Part shown: one piece after another, positions 1 through 9,706 of the stretch | Layout: every line of letters starts with the position of its first letter | How positions within the stretch are numbered: position 1 is the first letter of the stretch | NCBI RefSeq assembly: GCF_037126465.1 | Contig: NC_088202.1 | Span: forward strand, 117,752,123-117,816,122 | DNA length: 64,000 nucleotides | From: Ornithodoros turicata | Lineage: Eukaryota > Arthropoda > Arachnida > Ixodida > Argasidae | Direction of reading: 5' to 3' | The notes under the pieces: generated by a model | The model's input: the letters and a program-made list of their open reading frames with translations, nothing else | Database searches by the model: none | Told to the model about the DNA's origin: nothing | Translations under genes and position numbers: made by a program

Positions 1-602
1 AAGTAATCCCCCTCTGGACAGAAAAGCGAAAGGGCTGAAATTGAGGGCAGCTGGCCTTGGAAAGTGGAACGAAGACACCGTGAATAGAGAGGACTGCGTG
101 GGAGCGTCGTCGCTTCTCACGTAGGGAAAAAGGGCCGCATCCTTTAAAAGCGGCGCGTGACCTGGATTAGAGGAGAGCGTCTGGAGGAGTGAAAGTCGAC
201 GGTTCTACGACAGGGGAGACGGACAGCGGTGACCAAGCCTCACCCTGCAGCCCAGCCTCGGAGACCGACCGGCAGCTCCTGCATCCTGAACCTCCCGAGC
301 CCGACCAGACAGTGTACCTGAATCAGCGTACAACCGGCAGCGGACCCACCTCAGTGAAAGCAGCGTGCGGAACGGCCCCGACACAGTTCAAAAACCAGAT
401 CACCATCGTGGGACGTCGCCCGCTGGATGTAAGTCCAAACGCACGCAGTCCCCAACATAAGGTTAGGTAGCACCGTAAGGCTAGGCAGTGTTTGTAAAAA
501 TAAATTGTTGTCAACCCTGTACCTCTCGTCTGGACTCTTCGTCTCACTCAAAAGCGAACCCGATTTTGTGCGACTACTTCTCCGGAGGCCGCGGTCGTCA
601 CA
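1..602 (+). repeat. 5' LTR of Gypsy element 1 (start cut off)
   Basis: Positions 1-602 align with 12779-13389 at high identity; the match ends at GTCGTCACA, just before the primer-binding-like site. From the solo copy the full LTR should be about 655 bp beginning TGAAGG, so about 44 bases lie outside the window. It contains an AATAAA signal at 499-504. A 93-codon open frame without an ATG (189-470) recurs in the solo LTR. Confidence 0.92.
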
Positions 603-622
603 TTGGTGGCAGCGTTGGTATC
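603..622 (+). other. primer-binding-like site, Gypsy element 1
   Basis: TTGGTGGCAGCGTTGG follows the LTR end directly, where Gypsy elements keep the site that pairs with the 3' end of a tRNA primer. Which tRNA is used was not determined. Confidence 0.55.
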
Positions 623-735
623 CTCGCTTTTGAGTAGTGGTAGAGACAACTATTTCCCTCTACTGCGAGAGACGGGAGTAAGGCGTGCGGCCCTCGGTGA
701 CGAGCTTAGCGACTGAGCGAAGCAGTGTACCAGAC

Positions 736-1606
736 ATGGCAGAGTCTAGCGGGCCTCCCCCTCAGGGAGCGAGCCACAGTATTTTGGCACTGAGCAACCT
801 AATCCCGCAGTTCACCGGTGATGGACAGGGTCCTAAGATCGGTGATGTTCTAGAAATGATAGAACAGGTCTCCAAAATGGGGGGTTGGAAAGACACAGAA
901 GTACTGTGCATGACAAAATTTAAAATGGCAGGCGCTGCGCAGGAATTTGTGTGGCATGATGAGACGGCGAAGGCAGCCGACACCTTTGCGAGACTGAAGG
1001 GAATACTTCTGAAGCGGTTTGACGTTGAGCCGTTCAGCTCAAAAATGCAAAAATTCATGAATGCTTGGCAAAACGCTGATGAAGATGTGCGATCAGACGC
1101 AACGAGAGTGCAGATGTTGGCGCACGCAACGCTTAGTGACATTAATGGCGACACGAGTGTAGAAAAACAGGCACAGGCAAAAACAGGCAATGAGGAAAGA
1201 GCTACTGCAGGATCAGATGTGCTCACAATTCATAAATGGTTTGAGAGATCCTGTTCGCAGATTCGTCTTGTCCCGCTGCCATAAAGACTTTGCCGGAGCG
1301 GTTGATGTCGCCGCGCAAGAAGAAGCCAACGAGGCTTTGAGCTCGGCCGTAGCCCGCGTGAGAATCGTTGAGGATCGCAGAGTAAACGAGGTCAATGAAA
1401 TAGAAGGTCTGAAAGCGAGGCTGGTCGAGCTAGAAAGGCTATTGGTAGCGCAAGAGCGACCGACACAGTATTGTCCGCGTAGGTATCGAGAATCATACAG
1501 CCGGAGATGCTTCAGGTGTGGGCGGGTCGGCCATATAGCTCGGAACTGTGTGGTTCGTGAAGAAACCGAGAATACAGGAGGAAACGTGTTTCCAAAAAAC
1601 GCGTAA
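736..1606 (+). pseudogene. gag: gag of Gypsy element 1 (frameshifted)
   Basis: Structural polyprotein of the retrotransposon, which would package element RNA in cytoplasmic particles. The chosen start is the ATG at 736 (MAESSGPPP). The capsid-like part is open to about 1185, where the frame shifts; the new frame continues to 1606 and ends with a CCHC zinc knuckle (CFRCGRVGHIARNC, about 1527-1568) after a coiled-coil-like, Glu/Arg-rich stretch. The knuckle and position after the LTR identify it. The frameshift lies inside the gene body, so it is probably damage rather than programmed recoding. Confidence 0.85.
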
Positions 1607-1623
1607 AGCCCCCCTCGGGCGCT

Positions 1624-4456
1624 TTGCGAGAAGGGGAGGAACAAGCGGGAAGGGAAAAAGGGAAGCATCGAAAGAGACGCCGTAGGCGGAGGACCCAAAA
1701 GGAGGCCATGCCGGGAGACCGTGGTATTGCCATTATCCGTTATTCGACAGAGAGTAGCCCTGTTGTACCTGCAAAAATTGAGGGACACTGCTTTAAATTT
1801 TTAGTGGATACAGGATCTAGAGCGAGTTTGTTGCGAGAAAGTGCACTAGGCCGAATGAAAGATGCTGAGGGCAACGTTACCCTGCAGTCGGGAAAGCCAA
1901 AGTATCACAAATTTGTTGGCGTGACGGGGCATGACATAGATGTAAGAGGGTGTTTTGTGATGACTGTTTCGTTGGGGTCATTTAGATTTCGACACCCTTT
2001 CTACGTCGTTGCGGATAGTCAGTACCTCCCCGTCGGCGGAATTCTGGGTCAGGATATCCTTTCAAGCAAGAATATAGATGTTCTGACGACAAAGGGTATA
2101 CTCAGGGCAGACAATGAGGATATCCCGATCCTAAATTGGAGTAATCGTCAAGTCACGGTGTCGCAAAATGAAGCTGGAGAGGAAACTGTTATCGCGACCG
2201 TGCGGCTGGATGCGATGTGCAAGATTCCGCCCTTGTCACAAGCAGTTTGCTGGGCTAAATTAACAACGCCAGTTAAGGAAGGAGACATGGGTGCAATCGA
2301 AACAGCAAATCTTGGTGTGCACGGCCTCCACGGTGTTGATGTTTTCGTCAGGGTTTCTGCAAATTCCCGTTTGCCCGTCTGCTTTACAAACTTCACGTTA
2401 CAAGAGTTAACGTTACCTCGGAACAAGAACGTGGCCACCTACACGAAGGCGCGAGATGACATAGCTGTGGAGGTCAGGACGGTGGGGGAAAGTCCACCGT
2501 ATATGACAGATGAAATGATAGATTCCTTGTTCTCAATGTCCCACATTTCCGGCCAGGAACTAGTGCGCCTGCGTGAACTGATCCGAAAACATAGCTCGGC
2601 CTTTGCAAAGGACGACCTCGACTTGGGAAAATGCGATACCATCAAGCATAGGATAGATACCAGTAGCGCCTCCCCAATATACCAACGAGCTTATAGAATT
2701 CAATATTCCCAGCGTGGAGAAATGGACAAACAAGTGAACGAGATGTTGAAGAACGGCATCATAGAGAATTCAAAGTCGCCATGGGGAGCGCCTGCTCTTT
2801 TAGTTGAAAAGCCTGACGGATCATTTCGATTTGTTGTTGATTACCGTAAGTTAAACAGCGTGACCAAAATAGATCCCTATCCACTGCCGAATATACAGGA
2901 AACTTTATCGCAGCTCGGAGCAGCTAAGTATTTCTCGGTAGTGGATATGGCATCGGGGTTCTGGCAAATCGAAATGGATCCACGCGATAAAGAAAAGACG
3001 GCGTTCAATACCACGAGTGGACACTATCAATGGACCCGCATGCCTATGGGCCTGGTGAACAGCCCATCCGTATCCGTATGGCAGCGGACAGCCGATGTCG
3101 TATTGGATGGGTTAATTGGCCAACTTTGCCACGTGTACATGGATGAAATTATTATCTACAGTCCTACTTTCGAACAGCACTTAGAAGACGTCGAGCGGGT
3201 ATTGCGCCGGCTATCGGGTGCTGGTCTAAAACTGAAGCCAAAGAAGTGCCAGTTCCTAAAAGCTGAGGTTAAATATCTGGGACACGTCGTTTCCGCCGAC
3301 GGCGTACGCCCAGATCCCGAGAAAGAGAAAGCAGTAAAGGAGTTTCCGGTGCCCCAGAGTATTAGGGAAGTGAGAGAATTTTTGGGCCTGATTGGGTATT
3401 ACCGTAGGCACATTGAAAACTTTGCTAAAATTGCTAAGCCGCTCACTCGGCTTACATCGAAAAACACAAAATTTGAGTGGAGCAAAGAGGCTCAATCTGC
3501 GTTTGAGGATTTAAAGGAACGACTCGTTCTTGCACCATTGCTAAAATATCCAGACTTTACGAAGCCGTTCATTCTTGCAACAGATGCTTCTCAGTATGCG
3601 GTAGGAGCAGTGCTCTCTCAGCGACACGGCAATATGGAACACCCAGTAGCATTCGCGAGTCGCCAGCTAAATAAAGCAGAGCAGAACTACAGCGCCACTG
3701 AAAAAGAGTGTTTGGCTGCGATTTGGGGAGTGAAACATTTCAGGTGTTATCTGTACGGGCGAAAGTTCAAAATAGTTACAGATTGTCGGCCATTGAACTG
3801 GTTAATGAATATTCGTGACCCAAACTCGCGGTTGGCAAGGTGGAATCTACAAATACAGGAGTACGATTTTGAAATAGAACATAAGTCAGGAAAATTGCAC
3901 GGTAACGCTGATGCCCTAGGTCGTGCCCATACGGCTAATGTCAATCTAGTGAACGATTATGTACCCGTGATTGAATCATTTAGGGTCAAGGAGGAGCAAA
4001 GGAAGGATACCAGTCTTAACGACATCATTCGTAAACTTGAGCGCGACCCTTCCCTGACCGAAAATTACTTGATTGATGACAGCGGTTTGCTACATAGAAA
4101 AGGGAGGCAAAACGGGACGTTCTATCGGAAGAAAGATGAATGCCAGATAGTGGTCCCCAGCGCTAGGGTGCCAGACGTACTAAAAGCTTTTCACAGTGCA
4201 CCATATTCAGGACACTTTGGAACAAAGAAAACGCGCCAAAGAATCGAGCGGAGATATTGGTGGGCGGGTATGAGAAAAGACGTTGGAAATTATTGTTCTA
4301 CTTGCCAGGAGTGTCAACTCAGGAAAACACCGAAGAATGGAAAAAAGCTCCCCTTCAGATCTTTGGGGAGGTCAGTAAGCCATTTGAAAGAACAAGAAGT
4401 GGAATGGATATTGTGGGACCACTACCCGTGACCACTGAAGGGAACCGGTACGTTTT
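1624..4456 (+). pseudogene. pol: pol of Gypsy element 1, 5' part (PR-RT-RNase H-IN start)
   Basis: Polyprotein for protease, reverse transcriptase, RNase H and integrase. Protease has DTGS at about 1807-1818. RT blocks include the VVDYRKLN region (about 2830) and the PYPLPNI region. The polymerase centre at 3136-3147 reads YMDE instead of YxDD. RNase H begins near 3580 (ATDAS) and continues with TEKECLA. Integrase starts with an HHCC zinc finger at about 4190-4320. The frame shifts near 4345, and integrase coding stops at 4456 where the LINE is inserted. The listed 5' limit is an open-frame limit; no convincing ATG was chosen. Coding resumes at 7906. Confidence 0.92.
4447..4456 (+). repeat. 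target-site duplication of nested LINE (left copy)
   Basis: GGTACGTTTT at 4447-4456 is repeated at 7906-7915, bracketing the LINE. It lies in the integrase codons of element 1, and the integrase reading continues on the far side, confirming that the LINE inserted into the older Gypsy element. Confidence 0.85.
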
Positions 4457-4543
4457 ACCGGTATTCTCTCTCTGCTCTCTGATTTTCTTTCGTTTTTCAC
4501 TGACCGAAGGCAAGCTCCTCTCCCAAACTACAGGAGAGAACCC

Positions 4544-5941
4544 ATGACAGGAGGCGGACGGGGTCGCAGGACCCCAGGGGTCCGCGACGCCGAGGAAGCA
4601 CCTGACCCTGGGCGATCAGACCAGACTAGCGCTGGCGACAGGAGCCGCTCCCCGGTAGGGAGACGCTCCAATGGGGAACTTACGCCAGCATCAGGGACAT
4701 CACAAACGGAACTCCTGAACGCCTTCGATGATGAGGAGGTGACGCCCCCACTGGCAGACGGAGACGTGCCCACGTCCATGGATGTTCCGCACGACCCTCC
4801 TTCCCCCCCTAGCTCACCATTCCAAATAGTCACATACAAGAAAAGCCGCCCAAGTGGAATCCCAGTTGTCTTCAAATATGTGGGGGAGTTGGATTCTTTC
4901 TGGAATGTCAACCCCAACTCAATAGCCCATGATGTACTCACCACGACGCAAGAGAAGGTTCTCCACCACCGAATCAACAAACATGGCACCCTCATAGTTC
5001 ACGTCTTGTCGGAGCACTCAGCGCAAGGCCTTCTGAGCCTTAGGTCCGTCGCAGGGATCTCAGTCAAAGCCTCTATCCCACAGTCCTACCTGCGCACTAC
5101 CGGAAGAATCACTGGCGTCCCTCGACGTTACAGCGAGGAACAGCTACTCGAATACTTCTGTTCCAGCGGTGTCACTGAGGTAAAACGGGAACTTGCCTAC
5201 TCTCGAGAGAATGACGGGTCCGCACACACCATCGTCAAGAGTAGCGTACTCCTGACCTTCAAACCTGGCCAGGCGCTACCAGCGGAGATTCCCCTCGGCT
5301 TCACGTACTTCCCCGTGTCGGAATACGTAGACCCGCCAACGCAGTGTTTCAACTGCCAGAAGTTTGGCCACTATGCTCGTGACTGCCGCAGCTCGAAAAG
5401 ATGCAAAGTGTGTTCTGGCCCACATGATCATAAGCAATGTACCTCACGATGTGAGCCCACATGCGCAAACTGTGGCGGCCACCACGCTGCAACGTACCGT
5501 GCCTGTACGGTTGCAAGGGCAGCAACAGCTGCACACCGACGGCGCATGCTCAGTGGAAAATCGCATGCCCCTCCACCCCGTCGCTCCACTAATCTCCACA
5601 CTGCTCACTTTCCGCGCCTATCTGGCTGTTCCGCGACACCCGCACACGCTGATCACGGCCCTTCCAAGTCTTTTGCTTCTGCCGTCAAGCAAGTGCCACA
5701 TATCGCGCGCATCGCGGCCCAGGCCAGTGGACAGCGGACACCAGACCCTAAAATTCCGAAGCCCCGTCTGTTGGAGGGACAAAGCAATACATCTCACACT
5801 GTAGTCGCAATGCTCTTCGCCGCCTTAAGCGCCATCGTCCAGCAGCTTCCAACGGCGGCAGACTTACCTGCAGTTCAAGCTATACTTGCACTGGAACCTC
5901 TCCTCCGTACTGGCTCTTTCCTTACGCCCGATAATGAATAA
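4544..5941 (+). CDS. LINE ORF1, gag-like nucleic-acid-binding protein
   Basis: Intact 465-aa ORF starting at ATG 4544, 87 bases inside the LINE. The N-terminal third is Ser/Pro/Asp-rich and probably disordered. The middle (about residues 90-260) resembles the RNA-recognition region of Jockey/I ORF1 proteins. Three Cys/His knuckles lie at about residues 267-320 (CFNCQKFGHYARDC, CKVCSGPHDHKQC, CANCGGHH...C). It would bind LINE RNA in a ribonucleoprotein. The stop overlaps the ORF2 start, as in related LINEs. No disabling change is seen. Confidence 0.85.
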   Translation: MTGGGRGRRTPGVRDAEEAPDPGRSDQTSAGDRSRSPVGRRSNGELTPASGTSQTELLNAFDDEEVTPPLADGDVPTSMDVPHDPPSPPSSPFQIVTYKKSRPSGIPVVFKYVGELDSFWNVNPNSIAHDVLTTTQEKVLHHRINKHGTLIVHVLSEHSAQGLLSLRSVAGISVKASIPQSYLRTTGRITGVPRRYSEEQLLEYFCSSGVTEVKRELAYSRENDGSAHTIVKSSVLLTFKPGQALPAEIPLGFTYFPVSEYVDPPTQCFNCQKFGHYARDCRSSKRCKVCSGPHDHKQCTSRCEPTCANCGGHHAATYRACTVARAATAAHRRRMLSGKSHAPPPRRSTNLHTAHFPRLSGCSATPAHADHGPSKSFASAVKQVPHIARIAAQASGQRTPDPKIPKPRLLEGQSNTSHTVVAMLFAALSAIVQQLPTAADLPAVQAILALEPLLRTGSFLTPDNE

Positions 5942-7685
5942 TGGTCGGCCTCGCGCCTCAATGGTTCATTATCAATCAACCACGATCTTCCAGTGGAATT
6001 CACGCAGCCTGCAATCGAAGTTGTTTGACTTCCGTCAGTTTGTGTGGCGCCACAAATTCCCTGTGTTATGCATCTCAGAAAGCGGCATTAAGGATGACTT
6101 TCGTCTCTCGAATTACGTGACCTTTGTTTCGGAGCCCCGTGGACAGACCAGCCGTGCTGCGCTCTTTGTCCGTGCCGACCTCCCGGCGATCCAGCGCGAC
6201 CTGCGAACAGTTGGGATCGGCGACTACGTCTGCTGCTCTGTTCGTGTGGGCTCACTTGACGTCACTATAGTCTCACTATATATCCCACCATCGGTCAGAT
6301 ACAACGTGGATGAGCTGGGCTCCATTATAGCTGGCCTCCCCTCGCCTTTCGTGCTCTGCGGGGACTTTAATGCCCACAATGAAGTCTGGGGCAGCATGCG
6401 TACTGACACCAGAGGCCAGCAACTAGCAGACCTCTTCGCGGACAAGAATCTCTGCGTTTTAAACGATGGCTCTCCAACTTTCGTCTAGCCGACTTACCGC
6501 TCTTCTTGTCTTGACCTCACCGTCGCGTCAGCGTCCATCGCTCATCGGCTCCTCTGGAGTGTTGATGCGGACACCCTTGGCAGCGACCACCTACCTGTCC
6601 TGGTCGGCATCCCGCATGGCCGCCGATCTTCCAGCTCGCACTCCGTCAAGCGGACCGACTGGCCACGATTTGCGCGAGTGCTCGAATCTTCCCTTGCATA
6701 TGACGGGCTAAGCAATGCGCAAGACTTCTGTCGCGCTGTGGCCACCGCAACCCAGGAAGCAACCACAGTGCACCGCGTCCCGCTTCAGTTTTCCGCTACA
6801 GACGCGGAATACGAGCGGCTCCGTGCACTCCGGCGACGCGCAGAACGGCGAGCACGGCGCACCCTCCTACTCCATGACCGGCAGGCTGCGAGACGGATTC
6901 AGAAGGCTGTTCAGCGACGCCTCCAGAAACTCACACGGGACCGTTGGCGTAACTTTGCATCGTCCCTATCGCCCCGCACACCTCTGTCTCGTATTTGGGG
7001 TGTGCTTAAAGGCCTTTCGACACCTGTAGCGCAACGCCACCCGTTCCGCTCCTTGTCTCTGGCCACATCACGCACCGAAATTGACGTTGCAGAGGACTTT
7101 TGTGCCCGCCTCACCGCCCTGCCTGCTTCAACTCAAACTGCTACTACTCCGATGCCATCTACCAGCAACACAGTCCTGGACTTACCTTTTACACTAGAGG
7201 AGTTAGACTCTGCCCTATGTGCCTCGCCCCAACATACCTCCCCAGGTGCAGACCAGATCTCATACAAGGCGCTCCAGCACCTTCCGCATATGGGGAAGCA
7301 GCACCTCTTACGATTCTTCAATGACAGTTGGCAGCAGGGGCGAATACCCGAGGAATGGAAATTGGCGATGGTTGTCCCCTTGCTCAAACCCGGCCAGTCG
7401 CCCCATCACCTCGACTCCTTCCGCCCGATAGCCCTTACAAGCTGCGTGGGTAAAACTCAGGAACGAATGATTTTCACCCGTCTCATCTGGCACCTTGAGA
7501 GTGCCCGTTTCTTCCCGGAAATAATGTCTTCTGCACTGCCAGCAGCACATCCCGCAACGGCAAGCCCTCCATCGCCGTCTAATACAGCTGGGCTACAACA
7601 CACTGTCCATGGCCACCCTCCTCGGTCCCGTCCCTCGGCCTACTCAGTGGGCCATCACCACAGCCCTGCTCCGCTTCTTAAATGA
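5934..7685 (+). pseudogene. LINE ORF2, endonuclease-RT (stop and internal deletion)
   Basis: Starts at ATG 5934, overlapping the end of ORF1. The apurinic-type endonuclease shows QWNSRSL near the N-terminus, GDFNAHN near 6361 and SDHLPV near 6575. An in-frame TAG at 6486-6488 interrupts this domain. RT finger blocks follow (PGADQISYKAL, PEEWKLAMVVPLLKPG, FRPIALTSC). After about 7530 the frame and homology break. C-terminal LINE sequence in another frame follows, so the RT palm with its catalytic aspartates is deleted. It cannot supply RT activity. Confidence 0.87.
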
Positions 7686-7905
7686 CTCTGGCCTTGCGTC
7701 TGCCCTCTGACTGGACGTTCTTCGAACTTTCCTTCGTGCCTGTGCTGCACTGCACTGCGTGCCAGTTTTTCTGTCATCTTTTCCTTTCTTTTATTTCTTT
7801 TGTTTCACAGTTCCTTTTTCTTTTCTCTCTCGGAATAGCAAGCTGGCAATAGCCTGGCTGACATTTCCGTTTTCCTTTTCACTATTAAACATATCCCCCC
7901 CCCCC
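7686..7905 (+). other. LINE 3' UTR with poly-C tail
   Basis: Pyrimidine-rich sequence ending ATTAAACATAT followed by a run of C instead of poly-A. Similar ends occur near 48433 and 62748, indicating a family-specific 3' end. Confidence 0.75.
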
Positions 7906-8873
7906 GGTACGTTTTGGTCTTCGTTGACCATCTGACGAGGTTCGCAGAGGCTTACCCGATGAGGGACTAGAAGGCACCTACAGTAGCTAGGATATTTGTG
8001 GAGAATATCGTTATGAGGCATGGCACCTCGCGACAGCTTTTGACAGATCAAGGAACCAATTTCACGTCCAAATTGCTCAATGAGGTGTACCGTTTACTTA
8101 AAATTCAGAATCTACAAACAACTGCATACCATCCAGAAACGAACGGTGCTACGAACGAACGGTTGAACGTCTCAATCAAACGATTAAGGGGCTCTTAACT
8201 CAAATGGTGTCGCATGATCAACGTGATTGGGATCGATCATCTATGGCTCCCGTACGCCATTTTTGCGTACAACGCTGCGGTTCACGAAACCACGAACGAG
8301 ACCCCCTTTTTCCTGTTGTATGGCCGAGACCCTGACTTGCCCCACGAATTGTTAGCATCTCCCCCAGTCTCACATTATGGAGTTCTTGATGACTATAGGA
8401 CTGAGCTAGCGCTTCGTATGCAGAAGTCTCATGAGATCGCCAAAGAAGCCCTCGCAAAATCGGCTAAGACACAAAAGGAAACGTTCGACAGAAAGGCTTC
8501 CAGTTGCGCATTCAAAGTAGGAGATCGTGTCTACCTATAGGTAGCAAGTGCGACACCCGGCCTTTCGCGAAAGCTGCAACCTCGTTGGAAGGGATCATAC
8601 CGAGTGGTGGAAGCCTTGTCACCCGTCACCTTCCGAATACGCAAGCTCTGCAACGGTAGCATGCAAGTAGTGCACGCAAACAGGTTAAAAATTGCTCAGC
8701 AGGGAGACCCGTATCCTGTTTGCAGTGGCTCCGACATCCGCAGCCAGAGCAACGTCATGCCAAATCCACCAGTGTCGTTGTTGCGAGTAGTTACTGATTC
8801 TCAGCGGAGAAGTCGATCAGCTTCAGACTTTGTGCGTGGGAGGAGGCTGAGCGCCTTCGATCATGCCACATGA
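7906..8873 (+). pseudogene. pol: pol of Gypsy element 1, 3' part (integrase)
   Basis: Continues the integrase interrupted at 4456: after the repeated GGTACGTTTT the reading gives the core (VFVDHLTRFAEAYP), then LTDQGTNF and HPETNG with a nearby Glu. A TAG falls at about 7969, the frame shifts twice between 8150 and 8240, and another stop is at 8538-8540. The C-terminal module (about 8570-8700; LQPRWKGSYRV, then VVHANRLK) matches the GPY/F-type domain of Gypsy integrases. The second catalytic Asp and the Glu are visible, but the gene is dead. Confidence 0.88.
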
Positions 8874-9109
8874 GCTGCGCGAGCACAAGCACAGCGGCTG
8901 CTTCAGAGATAGCGGCTATACCAACCGCTAGCAATGACATACCTGAGGAAGTAGCTAATAACTGCGAAGTTATCGAATCTCAGTCATCAGAACCGATTGA
9001 GGGCGTCTCGTCTAGATATCCGCTGAGAAGCAGAGGGATTAAGGTTGACGGCGACGTGTGGAAGTTCTCATACCCAGAGAATGGGACAAAATCTAATACC
9101 CCCAGGTAA
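8870..9109 (+). CDS. small ORF at pol 3' end, element 1
   Basis: A 79-aa frame whose ATG overlaps the upstream TGA (ATGA). It is Ser/Glu-rich and contains YPLRSRG, a motif often found at the C-terminus of Gypsy pol proteins. It may be the last part of pol shifted by one base rather than a separate gene. No signal peptide or transmembrane segment is seen, so it does not look like an envelope gene. Confidence 0.35.
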   Translation: MSCASTSTAAASEIAAIPTASNDIPEEVANNCEVIESQSSEPIEGVSSRYPLRSRGIKVDGDVWKFSYPENGTKSNTPR

Positions 9110-9466
9110 ATTGGCATGGCGTATTATGGATTCCACGTGATGTAAAAAGAGAGATGTTATAGCGTTGATTCTGTACATAGACTTCGTTATGGGATGGTAC
9201 CTGTTTCTGCAAACAGCTAGCATATTGAGGCCGTTTTGGCATTGTACATACTTGCGTGCGTTTGGACTGAAAGCTTGTGATGTGTATATAGAATTACGAC
9301 TGACCACATCGAAGTGACGTGTTATTGTAAAAGAGAACTACTGAACGAAACTTTTGTCTAGCATCGACAAAACCTCCGCTGGACCGGGACTTCGTTGAAC
9401 AGAACATGCTTGTAAGATAGGATAGGTTTTGTTTTTCCTTTGTTAAAGCAAAGAAAAAAAAAAGGG
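9110..9466 (+). other. 3' non-coding end of Gypsy element 1 with polypurine tract
   Basis: AT-rich sequence without ORFs, ending in a purine run (GCAAAG, ten A or more, GGG) at 9448-9466 that fits the plus-strand primer site. The expected LTR start (TGAAGG) does not follow; the sequence passes straight into the 5' flank of the SWIM-YqaJ gene. Confidence 0.55.
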
Positions 9467-9599
9467 TTGGCGAATGTCATGTGCGTAATGTTCCCCCGTT
9501 AAAATCTATAGCTTTGTGGTTCTGCTTGGCCTTTGTTGGGGCTGTGTGCGTGGCTTTCTGGCGCGGCGATGGCCCGCGGCTACGAAGCAGCAATGAGGC

Positions 9600-9706
9600 T
9601 TGTGCGGTGACGTCATGGAAGGCGAGCCCAGTCACGTGACATTGGAAAACATCGGACGGCCCATCCATTTGCCTTCACGGCTTTGGCTCGGTGTCACTGT
9701 GGAGAG
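9600..9706 (+). promoter_or_regulatory. putative promoter of SWIM-YqaJ gene
   Basis: The 107 bases before the ATG contain a palindromic CRE-like site TGACGTCA at 9608-9615 and an E-box CACGTG at 9633-9638. No TATA box is evident. Motif matches only. Confidence 0.35.

Larger units (their letters stand above)
4457..7905 (+). mobile_element. Jockey/I-like LINE nested in Gypsy element 1
   Basis: A non-LTR retrotransposon with both ends present: a short 5' leader, ORF1 with gag-type zinc knuckles, ORF2 with APE endonuclease and the first RT blocks, a pyrimidine-rich 3' UTR, and a tail of about a dozen C residues after ATTAAACATAT. It has a 10-bp target duplication. ORF2 has lost most of the RT to an internal deletion, so the copy is not autonomous. 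Clade assignment rests on the knuckle pattern and is tentative. Confidence 0.88.
1..9466 (+). mobile_element. Gypsy LTR retrotransposon, element 1 (decayed)
   Basis: A Ty3/Gypsy-type element is read from a 5' LTR cut by the window edge, through a primer-binding-like site at 603, gag, and pol with protease, reverse transcriptase, RNase H and integrase, to a purine tract at 9448-9466. It is non-functional: gag and pol carry several frameshifts and stops, the polymerase YxDD motif is altered, and a 3.4-kb LINE splits the integrase. No 3' LTR follows the purine tract. A solo LTR of the same family lies at 12735-13389. Confidence 0.9.

Noticed and set aside
8604..9109. Envelope gene in Gypsy element 1
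   Set aside because: No signal peptide, transmembrane segment or cysteine pattern; the content fits the C-terminal tail of pol.
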